This document shows positions 8,609-14,552 of a stretch of 22,496 bases of DNA, in pieces. Source of the stretch: Firmicutes bacterium CAG:95 (lineage in GTDB: Bacteria > Bacillota > Clostridia > Lachnospirales > Lachnospiraceae). The notes beneath the pieces were generated by a model. The model saw only the letters and a program-made list of their open reading frames with translations, did no database searches and was not told the origin of the DNA. A program made the translations under genes and the position numbers. The DNA lies in assembly GCA_000438155.1 (NCBI GenBank), contig FR902959.1, positions 596 to 23,091 of the forward strand, given 5' to 3'. Each line of letters begins with the position of its first letter. Position 1 is the stretch's first letter.

Positions 8609-9028
8609 TTATCTCTCCTTTTCATATTTGATGGATACAGTCATCTGATAGATGCTGTTTCCTTTTGCCGTTGATCCGATACAAAACGGAGTCGTTACGG
8701 ATACCTGCGTAACCGCTGCATCCGTTATGACCGGAAAGTTCTTATTTTTATTCTGCTGTGATACCCAGTCTTCCAATGCTTCACCGAAGCCATTATTATC
8801 AATACGGTCTGTATTGGTCTGGCTTGCAAGTCTTGCCTGGATCATATAATGATCGGTAATGATCTTCCGACCGGAAATATAAGATTTTACATTTCTGACC
8901 GGCTCTTTCACCACCGAATAGGTTTCTACCTCCGCCGATTGGATATCCGTGTCTATCTTCCCCATCTTCCAGTATTCCGCTGGATTAAATGATTTCAGCC
9001 ACTTAATTACTGCTTCTGATACGGTCAT
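8609..9028 (-). CDS. Tail terminator / Minor_capsid_3-like protein
   Basis: 139 aa. N-terminus MTVSEAVIKWLKSFNPAEYW, middle DHYMIQARLASQTNTDRIDN, then EALEDWVSQQNKNKNFPVIT and a strand-rich end (YQMTVSIKYEKER). This pattern, with GxALxxWxxxQNxxxxLP, is what I recall of the Firmicutes 'minor capsid protein from bacteriophage' (Minor_capsid_3) family, believed to be tail terminators that cap the tube at the neck. Its place between the Minor_capsid_2-like protein and the tube supports that. The ATG overlaps the upstream stop by four bases (ATGA), so translation is coupled. Confidence 0.8.
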   Translation of the reverse strand: MTVSEAVIKWLKSFNPAEYWKMGKIDTDIQSAEVETYSVVKEPVRNVKSYISGRKIITDHYMIQARLASQTNTDRIDNNGFGEALEDWVSQQNKNKNFPVITDAAVTQVSVTTPFCIGSTAKGNSIYQMTVSIKYEKER

Positions 9029-9387
9029 TTCTTCACCATCCTCCGAACTCCATCTTCAATTTCTTGCTGGCCGCCATTTTGCATATACCGATCCGCCCAG
9101 TAACCGCCTCTTGTGGGTGCACCTTGGAAATTATATTCCGGATGATAATAAAGCCGTCTGGCATACGGAGTGTTCCATACAACATCTGTGCCATTTTCTA
9201 TATGGCAGCTGTCAATCAACCTTCCTGGGTTCTCATACTTTTCTGCTTCATCCATCGGTACATACGGCTCTACATTCTTCTGAAATTCCGATGTGACAAA
9301 GCGCTGCACTCTTCCATTTTCTTCAAGGCCGAGCGTCTTAATACAATCATCCAGGTTAAATGTGCAATTGTAATTTGCTTTACTCAC
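9025..9387 (-). CDS. Minor capsid / neck protein (Minor_capsid_2-like)
   Basis: 120 aa with a GTG start that overlaps the preceding TGA (GTGA). The family signature is clear in the second half: TDVVWNTPYARRLYYHPEY followed by NFQGAPTRGGYWADRYMQNG and a basic helix VRRMVKK. This matches Minor_capsid_2 (HK97 gp10-type) neck proteins of Firmicutes siphophages, thought to build the head-to-tail interface. The N-terminus FNLDDCIKTLGLEENGRVQR is helical. Between head-closure and tail-terminator genes, exactly where a neck protein is expected. Confidence 0.87.
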   Translation of the reverse strand: MSKANYNCTFNLDDCIKTLGLEENGRVQRFVTSEFQKNVEPYVPMDEAEKYENPGRLIDSCHIENGTDVVWNTPYARRLYYHPEYNFQGAPTRGGYWADRYMQNGGQQEIEDGVRRMVKK

Positions 9388-9827
9388 TTTCCCACCGCCT
9401 TAATTGTCTTAAGCCGTGGACGGTTGCGGTTGTCTGACACCGCCGTAACCGTCACAGCATATTGATAGTCATCCTGCAGATCAGACAACTTGTAAGACCG
9501 GCTAATCTCTTTATCAGATTCCCCAAGTACCATTACATCCTGTCCGGCCTTTGCATTCAGTGTCCAGTAGGCTTTTGCTTCCTCTTCCGGAAGCTTTGCA
9601 AATTCGGTAGGCGGCAAGTACGGCTTATTTCCATGACTGCGCTGGAAATCAATGGTGATACTCTCCACCTTGCTTTCCGTCTGCACATTGCCGGAAGTAG
9701 TAACTTCGGTCTTGTTATGGCTCCACTGTACGCCTTTTACTACTGACCGGAGCCAGATTTCCTTTTCGGTATCCGGATCCCGATGGTAGTTATAGACCGT
9801 CATGGTGTCCGTAAATAATACACTCAT
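9384..9827 (-). CDS. Putative head-closure protein
   Basis: 147 aa from the ATG at 9827 (MSVLFTDTMTVYNYHRDPDT). An in-frame ATG five codons earlier overlaps the upstream gene but lacks a ribosome site, whereas GGAG lies nine bases before 9827. The protein is beta-rich, with VTTSGNVQTESKVESITIDF, then a segment with ARG/LYS-rich turns, and a final RPRLKTIKAVGK. Many Firmicutes phages encode a protein of this type and order as the stopper that closes the portal channel after packaging. The role is inferred from size, fold type and order. Confidence 0.7.
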   Translation of the reverse strand: MSVLFTDTMTVYNYHRDPDTEKEIWLRSVVKGVQWSHNKTEVTTSGNVQTESKVESITIDFQRSHGNKPYLPPTEFAKLPEEEAKAYWTLNAKAGQDVMVLGESDKEISRSYKLSDLQDDYQYAVTVTAVSDNRNRPRLKTIKAVGK

Positions 9828-9831
9828 ATCA

Positions 9832-10086
9832 TCACGCTCCATAATTCAGCATAAACGGCTCACGAAGTGCCTTATAGATTTCTTTTTCTATTTCATCCTT
9901 GTAAACCGTTGTCATTACACTGTCTACATTAATTTGCATCGTTTCTCTCAAAAGAGGAGCTGCTGAATTTTCAAGAAGGGGTAACGTTGCAACGCCGACT
10001 GCGTGCCCGCTAAAGCAGGCATCCCTTTCCGAGCAGTTCTCACAATCTTTGCTTAACTCCGGATACGATTTCTTATTACAGATCAT
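9832..10086 (-). CDS. 84-aa Cys-containing neck-region protein
   Basis: Small protein whose first 25 residues contain four cysteines (3, 15, 18, 24): MICNKKSYPELSKDCENCSE then RDACFSG. C15-x2-C18 with C24 and C3 could bind a metal, or an iron-sulfur or disulfide unit. The rest is an amphipathic helix region ending ALREPFMLNYGA. It overlaps the upstream gene by four bases (ATGA) and its final codons make the GGAG that serves the next start, so it is part of the same translation chain. I do not recognise a family. Location suggests a connector accessory protein; the cysteine set is unusual for that. Confidence 0.7.
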   Translation of the reverse strand: MICNKKSYPELSKDCENCSERDACFSGHAVGVATLPLLENSAAPLLRETMQINVDSVMTTVYKDEIEKEIYKALREPFMLNYGA

Positions 10087-10469
10087 AATGCACCTGCCAA
10101 TCCCGTACCGGACAGACCGGAACGTATCACAGAGGTAAGCTGTGCTTCCTTCTCCTGCGCTGTGGTAACCTTGTAAGACTCGGAATATCCGTCATTACTG
10201 ACGGAAGTAATCCCAGTACCCATGCCGGAGCTTTCCTGTACGCTCATAAGACTGATCAGCTGACAGAAAGTGTCCTGAATCTGCATATGGACCTGCTTCT
10301 GGAAATCTGTGGCTATTTCCTCACTGTACTCATTCTCAAACCGCTTCGCCCTCATGTGGGTAATGGTGTTCAATTTGATCTCTGCCAACTTGGACAACCT
10401 ATTAAATTCTGTTTCATCTGTAATGCTATTGCAAAGGGAGCGGTACTGCTCCCACGCTATGTAAGACAT
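10083..10469 (-). CDS. Head-tail connector (adaptor-like) protein, 128 aa
   Basis: First gene after the major capsid protein, the standard place of the connector/adaptor that docks below the portal. It starts MSYIAWEQYRSLCNSITDET and is mainly helical to residue 85 (FNRLSKLAEIKLNTITHMRA, then EEIATDFQKQVHMQIQDTFC), the helical bundle expected of gp6/gp15-type adaptors. The C-terminus is Ser/Gly-rich (SVNDGYSESY-type strands, then GLSGTGLAGAL) and probably flexible. GGAGGGAG precedes the ATG. Family recognition is moderate; position is strong. Confidence 0.78.
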   Translation of the reverse strand: MSYIAWEQYRSLCNSITDETEFNRLSKLAEIKLNTITHMRAKRFENEYSEEIATDFQKQVHMQIQDTFCQLISLMSVQESSGMGTGITSVSNDGYSESYKVTTAQEKEAQLTSVIRSGLSGTGLAGAL

Positions 10470-10489
10470 ACTGCTCCCTCCGTTCCTAC

Positions 10490-11488
10490 TTAGGCTGCTG
10501 CCTTAGGCTTAACCTTAATACCCTTAAGAACACCTGCCATTTTGCTATTTTTCAGAACAGCCCCAGCAAGCATTTCAACTTCACCTTTCTTTACTGCGCC
10601 AGGCGCATTCAAATCAGGAAGATAAGTGTGCACCATCTTGCCACCATCAACAGAAATACCGTGAAATGCATTAAGACCAAGTTTCACCGCATACAAGTCT
10701 GTTGTGCCATAAGCCGTTGTGGATGGAGTAGTTGTTTCAATTACATCAGCACTCTTCGTGCCGTTATAATACTGTCCCACATCCATCATAGGAATGCCGT
10801 TGTACTTCTCGACTGTTCTACCGAATCCGTCTGTGCTTCTTTCATAGAAGCCAGCACGCCTTGCGGCTGCTCTTGTCTTTGTCAGTAATTCATTGTTCAT
10901 CAACAGGATATCTGGCTTTTCTGCTAGCTTGCTGATAAATCCGTCCAATTCATCAAGATATGCATTGTAGTTACTATCCAGCAATGCACTGGTCGAAATA
11001 TCTGCCTCGGATGTATATTCTGTATCAGAACCAGATAACAACTTTTTAAGTCCGTCAAAAGTTCCGGTAATATACCCACTACCGGATGCAGCAGAAGAAC
11101 CGTTGATTACAAGATTGTGGAAGTAATTTGCTCCTGCCTTGGTTTTTTCCTTAATCTGGAAGTCGATCTCATCAATTGCACCACCGGTCTCCGCAATAAC
11201 ACGGTCTACTTCAAAAGAACCACCAAGGATAATAACCTTTGCAGTTGCTTCCTCTCTTTTTGCTTCGTTAGGTGCATATTCCGTATTGATAGAACGCACG
11301 GCTACCGTCGATGGAGTTTTTAACCTCACGTAGCCATAGGTAAGTGTGGAACCACCGGTTCCGGGGGATACTGTGTCATCAAATATAAGCATATCCAATA
11401 AAAGTGAAGCTCTTCTAAATTCATCAATGACATTCTGGTCTACTTTGTCAGCCATGCCGACCTTTGCTTCTTCTAATGTTAAAGCCAT
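10490..11488 (-). CDS. Major capsid protein
   Basis: 332 aa, a normal length for an HK97-fold capsid protein without a large delta domain. N-terminal helix (LEEAKVGMADKVDQNVIDEF) is followed by the E-loop region TLTYGYVRLKTPSTVAVRSI and the spine-like KVIILGGSFEVDRVIAE at about 85-100. Later parts include FDGLKKLLSGSDTEY, a long helix near 165-185 (YLDELDGFISKLAEKPDILL) and a P-domain stretch ending LNAFHGISVDGGKMVHTYLP. GGAG lies upstream of the ATG. It follows the Gp20 scaffold with a 14-base gap. No decoration or protease gene is adjacent, so maturation protease is either absent or elsewhere. Confidence 0.92.
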   Translation of the reverse strand: MALTLEEAKVGMADKVDQNVIDEFRRASLLLDMLIFDDTVSPGTGGSTLTYGYVRLKTPSTVAVRSINTEYAPNEAKREEATAKVIILGGSFEVDRVIAETGGAIDEIDFQIKEKTKAGANYFHNLVINGSSAASGSGYITGTFDGLKKLLSGSDTEYTSEADISTSALLDSNYNAYLDELDGFISKLAEKPDILLMNNELLTKTRAAARRAGFYERSTDGFGRTVEKYNGIPMMDVGQYYNGTKSADVIETTTPSTTAYGTTDLYAVKLGLNAFHGISVDGGKMVHTYLPDLNAPGAVKKGEVEMLAGAVLKNSKMAGVLKGIKVKPKAAA

Positions 11489-11502
11489 TTCTCATTCTCC
11501 TC

Positions 11503-12090
11503 TTATTTATATTTCTCCTTAAGCGCATCCTTAAGGGTGTCTGTTGACTGTCCCGATGTTTTCTGCACCGGTCCAATCAAATTACCTGTTCTTACCGGAT
11601 TAGGTTCCGGCTCCCCGAAGAGCATCTTGCTATCCTCTTTCTCGGTCAATGCTTTCAGTGCTGTCGCAATGTCTTCTTTCTGGTTCTTGGATGCCTTTAA
11701 GGTTTCCACGTCCAGTAAAGCAGTGATTGCTTTAGGGTTCTTACCATTGACAGCAGCAATGCTTTCTTTCACAAGATCATTAAAATCACGATCTGCAATC
11801 TTGGCATCATAATCCTTCTGGATATTCGTCTTTTCTGTTTCCAGATCCTTGATTCTCTGATTCAGACCAGATACATCTACATCCTTGAACTCATCAAGTT
11901 TGGTCTGCAGGTCCTTCATGGCAGTGTCGTTTGCCTTAATCGTCTCGTTGGCTATGTCCAGCTTCTCTTTCTGCTTATCGTAGTCGGCTACCGTCTTATA
12001 GTTTTCCACTACTGCAGTATTAAGGCCGTCTTCTTTGTCCTTAGGCACCTCAATGCCCAGTTCTTTCAAGATAGTTAAAATGTTCTTCAT
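11503..12090 (-). CDS. Capsid scaffold (phage GP20 family)
   Basis: 195 aa starting at the ATG at 12090 (MKNILTILKELGIEVPKDKE). The frame is open for 50 further codons upstream, but those run through the tRNA-like gene. AAGGAG seven bases before 12090 settles the start. Features are a long coiled coil (about 40-105, with KLDIANETIKANDTAMKDLQ and LNQRIKDLETEKTNIQKDYD) and a C-terminal region with GNLIGPVQKTSGQSTDT. This is the Gp20 minor structural/scaffold family found before the capsid gene in Firmicutes phages. It would bind the capsid C-terminus and be lost on maturation. A GC-rich hairpin lies 25 bases upstream. Confidence 0.9.
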   Translation of the reverse strand: MKNILTILKELGIEVPKDKEDGLNTAVVENYKTVADYDKQKEKLDIANETIKANDTAMKDLQTKLDEFKDVDVSGLNQRIKDLETEKTNIQKDYDAKIADRDFNDLVKESIAAVNGKNPKAITALLDVETLKASKNQKEDIATALKALTEKEDSKMLFGEPEPNPVRTGNLIGPVQKTSGQSTDTLKDALKEKYK

Positions 12091-12114
12091 ATCGTTCTCC
12101 TTAAATGATTTATT

Positions 12115-12133
12115 TACCGGGCTTTCCCCGGTA
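12115..12133 (-). promoter_or_regulatory. GC-rich hairpin between tRNA-like gene and scaffold
   Basis: Minus strand: TACCGGG, loop GAAAG, CCCGGTA; seven perfect pairs. AATAAATC follows, so it is not a terminator. It starts eight bases after the tRNA-like 3' end and ends about 25 bases before the scaffold ATG, and could act in RNA processing or as a stable 5' end of the scaffold-capsid message. Confidence 0.65.
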
Positions 12134-12140
12134 TGGGAAG

Positions 12141-12214
12141 TTGCAGGGACGGGATTTGAACCCGTGACCTTCTGGCAGCGAACCAGACGAGCTTCCAGAC
12201 TGCTCCACTCTGCT
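12141..12214 (-). tRNA. tRNA-like gene, anticodon CGC (degenerate or atypical)
   Basis: A full cloverleaf reads off the minus strand. D arm GAGC/GCTC has loop AGTCTGGAA (conserved GG). The anticodon stem TCTGG/CCAGA is perfect, with loop TTCGCTG. The variable region is AGGTC. The T arm ACGGG/CCCGT has loop TTCAAAT. The acceptor 3' strand is CCCTGCA plus A73, without encoded CCA. The 5' strand AGCAGAG pairs at five of seven positions (A1-A72 and A6-C67 mismatched). Anticodon 34-36 reads CGC (Ala, GCG), but base 37 is U instead of the usual purine, and the alanine G3-U70 pair is missing. CAG is doubled at the 5' end (TGCAGCAG), and removing one copy would repair pair 1-72. It lies between a terminator and the scaffold gene. 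Confidence 0.6.
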
Positions 12215-12225
12215 GCATTGACAAT

Positions 12226-12284
12226 AAAAAAAAACGCCAAACAGCAATTCGATCTACGAATTTACTATTTGGCGCTTAGGCTCT
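12226..12284 (-). terminator. Element C: AGMGCCTAAGMGCCA hairpin with T9, overlapping KTR gene end
   Basis: Minus strand AGAGCCTAAGCGCCA (12284-12270) leads into a long hairpin. AAGCGCCAAA pairs with TTTGGCGTTT (one G-U), an inner AATTCG/CGAATT stem closes on TAGAT, and nine T follow, a strong intrinsic terminator. The KTR stop codon is inside the hairpin (12254-12256), so the last nine KTR codons form its 5' arm. An outer TGACAATA/TATTGTCA pair flanks it. The tRNA-like gene begins about a dozen bases past the T-run. Confidence 0.85.
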
Positions 12285-12421
12285 ATTGTCATTAATGATT
12301 CTGTTTTACACTTTTTGCAGTACCCCGGGAAATTGACAAGTGCGGTATCATTCCGTAATACCTGCATCTTAGGATTTCCACATCGAGGGCATCTGCACCA
12401 ATAATATCCTTTTGGCAACAT
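12254..12421 (-). CDS. Cysteine-rich KTR-type zinc ribbon protein, 55 aa
   Basis: A short gene on its own between the MuF and scaffold genes. It begins MLPKGYYWCRCPRCGN, continues with LRNDTALVNFPGYCKKCK and ends EPKRQIVNS. C11-x2-C14 and C35-x2-C38 form a zinc ribbon; C9 is extra. The DTxLxNFPxYCxKCKxExL core is the hallmark of the 'cysteine-rich KTR' family I know from Firmicutes mobile elements (function not established to my knowledge). GGAGG lies seven bases before the ATG. Its end and stop are embedded in element C, which suggests autoregulation. The small, basic, four-Cys layout is reminiscent of phage Mu Com, an RNA-binding translational regulator, but this is an analogy of design, not shown homology. 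Confidence 0.85.
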   Translation of the reverse strand: MLPKGYYWCRCPRCGNPKMQVLRNDTALVNFPGYCKKCKTESLMTIEPKRQIVNS

Positions 12422-12478
12422 ATGTAACCCTCCATGAGGATATTATAGCAGAATTAATGTTTCGTTTCAATGATATAT

Positions 12479-12646
12479 CTATAAATTATTATCCTTTTTT
12501 CGTGTCCCATTATTTTCCACATTTTCCTCCTGCTTTAACCGCTCCTCTTCCTTTTCCATATCTACATGAGCGGCAAAAAGTTCCTGGTTCTCTTCTGTCC
12601 ACGGCAGATCAATAATTTTTTTATTCCAATAGCTGCTATCACTCGT
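12479..12646 (-). other. Start-less open frame after MuF (possible +1 frame extension or eroded small gene)
   Basis: In the +1 frame relative to the MuF end, 56 codons are open and read protein-like: SSYWNKKIIDLPWTEENQEL, then FAAHVDMEKEEERLKQEENV. No ATG, GTG or TTG lies at its beginning. The only ATG (12559) gives a 26-aa charged helix with no good ribosome site. A GGAGG is present inside the MuF end (about 12661-12657). It could be a remnant of a small gene or a domain end displaced when the MuF C-terminus was exchanged, or be read by a +1 slip at the MuF stop (GAG TGA). Otherwise the 220 bases between MuF and the KTR gene hold nothing I can name. Confidence 0.35.
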
Positions 12647-14552
12647 GCAAGGTTTCCTCCACGATTCTATACATATCCGGGAAATATTTCTTCGTAGCTC
12701 TCGGTGTCATAAAATAATGCTCCACAGCAACAGATACTACCTCTCCGAGTGCATCCGTGTTTATGCTGCCATCTGAATTCAGAGCTTCTTTTACGGATTC
12801 CACATATAACCTTCCCTGGTATTCCTTTATAAATCTCGGACTGTTTAATACAAATATTTTCATGGTATTTCCAGTACTATCCATACCTGTTTTTATTATT
12901 ATATCATCTTTAGTAAGACCTTGTACCAAATTCTTTTTTAAAGCATCCACTTCTTTTTTATTAAACAGCTTTTCTTCCAGGCAATGTCCTACCTCATGGT
13001 AAAACTCCCGATCTGTTACGTTACTCGGTAGATAAATCTCATTATGGCCGTACCAGTATCCACCTCCAACACTGCTATTAAGATGGAATGTAACATCTGA
13101 TAAAGCACTTCGTACTGTTGACGGCATTTTAGCGATCATTGTACTTAAGGTCACCTTTTCTCCAAGCGATACCGCCTTACCATTATCCCCGATAACACGA
13201 TACTCTTTATAGCCATTCTCCCCTTCTATGTTCTGCATTCCTTTCCACGCCTTGGTATTCTTTAAGTCAGACGTGCCGCATTCATATCGGAGCTTACTTG
13301 TAGCTACCGGCACACCACAAGCCTTACAAAACTCTTTATACTCCGCTGTCTTACTTTTGATCCTGGCATTAATCTCTGTTGTGTCCGCTCCCAGTGTAGT
13401 AAGAGCTTCCTTTTCCCTTTTTAATGCCCGGATATTCCGCTCCATAGACCTCATTTTCTGCGTCATAGCATAATAATCATAGGTTTTTCCATTGATGGTT
13501 ACCGGTGCCGGATCCTTTTCATCATGATTCTTTGGGAAACTGGAAGCTCCTTCAAACCATGCATAATGGTTGTGCCGGCAGTTATACCCATAAAGTCCCT
13601 CCGGATCGTCCTCATGTGCACCATCTGCACTGTAACCGGTTGCTCTCCACAGGTCTGTAATACTATCCTGTCCGATACGGTCCGCCTCTTCCCGGTAATC
13701 CTGCCCCTCTTTGATGTAATAAACCCTGCCCTGCCACTGCTCATGGTTGGCATGGCCTATCCCCTTATTACGTGCGCCACGGTGCTTCGATACATATACA
13801 AGGTTTTCTCCTGTCTGTTCGATGTTTTTATCCTGTATCTTTCCTGCCAGCTGATGGCATCCAGTTCTGATCGCAAGCCTTGATGCCGTATCAAGCTGCA
13901 TACTATAACCAGATGCATAATCAATGGACCGCAACCCGCTCTGTGCCAGATCATGCACCACATCACGGATCACTTTATCCTGGGAGAATGTTCCGGAGCA
14001 GATCTTAATCACAGCCTTATCCAATTCCCTGCGGTATGCGTTCTCTATGCCCTCATACCCGCTCATGGTCTTAAAGCCAGTACTCTGTGTCATGTTCTTA
14101 AGTTCTCCGGCGGTCTGTGCTGCAAACGCATCCACAAGCTGCTGTAAAAAAGAATGATCCTTTAACTCCTTACCAACACTCTTCCACACGGCAAGGTCAC
14201 TGATCCATGCCATATTACCGGCACCTGCCACAATATCATCATTGGCTTTGTATGCTTCCCTGGTAATATCATTAATCGTATTCCGGATCTCGCGCTTATA
14301 TTCCAGCGTATTCTTCGCTACAGCCTTACGATACTCCGGATCCGCATTGAGAATCTTCATAGCTTCTTTCCGGATCCGTGCCGGACTATAGCCGAGATCT
14401 GCCATAGACATTGCCTGCAGCTCTGCAGTACGGCTATAAGTAAGCGTCTTTGCAATCCTGCGGGCAATATCCACAATAACCTCATGCTCTAAATACTGGA
14501 ACAGGGGCGCAATGGTTTCGGATATGATCTCAAGTTGTTCTTCTGACAGCAT
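12639..14552 (-). CDS. MuF/minor capsid 2 protein with C-terminal HExxH metallopeptidase-like domain
   Basis: 637 aa. The N-terminal half is the Phage_min_cap2 (SPP1 gp7/MuF) fold: a helical start, then the signature SKHRGARNKGIGHANHEQWQ (255-274) and GLYGYNCRHNHYAWFEG (319-335) with conserved His/Cys. A coiled coil follows (about 364-405). The C-terminal 170 residues are not part of the usual head protein. They contain FYHEVGHCLEEKLF, with H519-E520-x2-H523 forming a zinc-binding HExxH, and a downstream GEVVSVAVEHYFMTP (E604 or E611 as a possible third ligand) plus RATKKYFPDM. MuF proteins with swapped toxin or enzyme tails are known; this looks like a zincin type. It starts at ATG 14552 sharing its A with the portal stop (TAATG). 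It would be injected with DNA or act in assembly. Confidence 0.85.
   Translation of the reverse strand: MLSEEQLEIISETIAPLFQYLEHEVIVDIARRIAKTLTYSRTAELQAMSMADLGYSPARIRKEAMKILNADPEYRKAVAKNTLEYKREIRNTINDITREAYKANDDIVAGAGNMAWISDLAVWKSVGKELKDHSFLQQLVDAFAAQTAGELKNMTQSTGFKTMSGYEGIENAYRRELDKAVIKICSGTFSQDKVIRDVVHDLAQSGLRSIDYASGYSMQLDTASRLAIRTGCHQLAGKIQDKNIEQTGENLVYVSKHRGARNKGIGHANHEQWQGRVYYIKEGQDYREEADRIGQDSITDLWRATGYSADGAHEDDPEGLYGYNCRHNHYAWFEGASSFPKNHDEKDPAPVTINGKTYDYYAMTQKMRSMERNIRALKREKEALTTLGADTTEINARIKSKTAEYKEFCKACGVPVATSKLRYECGTSDLKNTKAWKGMQNIEGENGYKEYRVIGDNGKAVSLGEKVTLSTMIAKMPSTVRSALSDVTFHLNSSVGGGYWYGHNEIYLPSNVTDREFYHEVGHCLEEKLFNKKEVDALKKNLVQGLTKDDIIIKTGMDSTGNTMKIFVLNSPRFIKEYQGRLYVESVKEALNSDGSINTDALGEVVSVAVEHYFMTPRATKKYFPDMYRIVEETLHE

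Noticed and set aside
10490..10525. CCTAAG repeated near the capsid gene end, resembling the element motif
   Set aside because: Only six bases match, it is coding sequence for a Lys/Ala-rich tail, and no hairpin or T-run follows.
12091..12240. 50 extra N-terminal codons on the scaffold gene
   Set aside because: They read through the tRNA-like gene, giving the familiar artefact peptide LVRCQKVTGSNPVPATS. AAGGAG before 12090 marks the real start.
12035..12295. Plus-strand 86-aa ORF over the tRNA region
   Set aside because: It contains AGTGFEPVTFWQRTRRASRL, the standard false peptide from the reverse of a tRNA gene.
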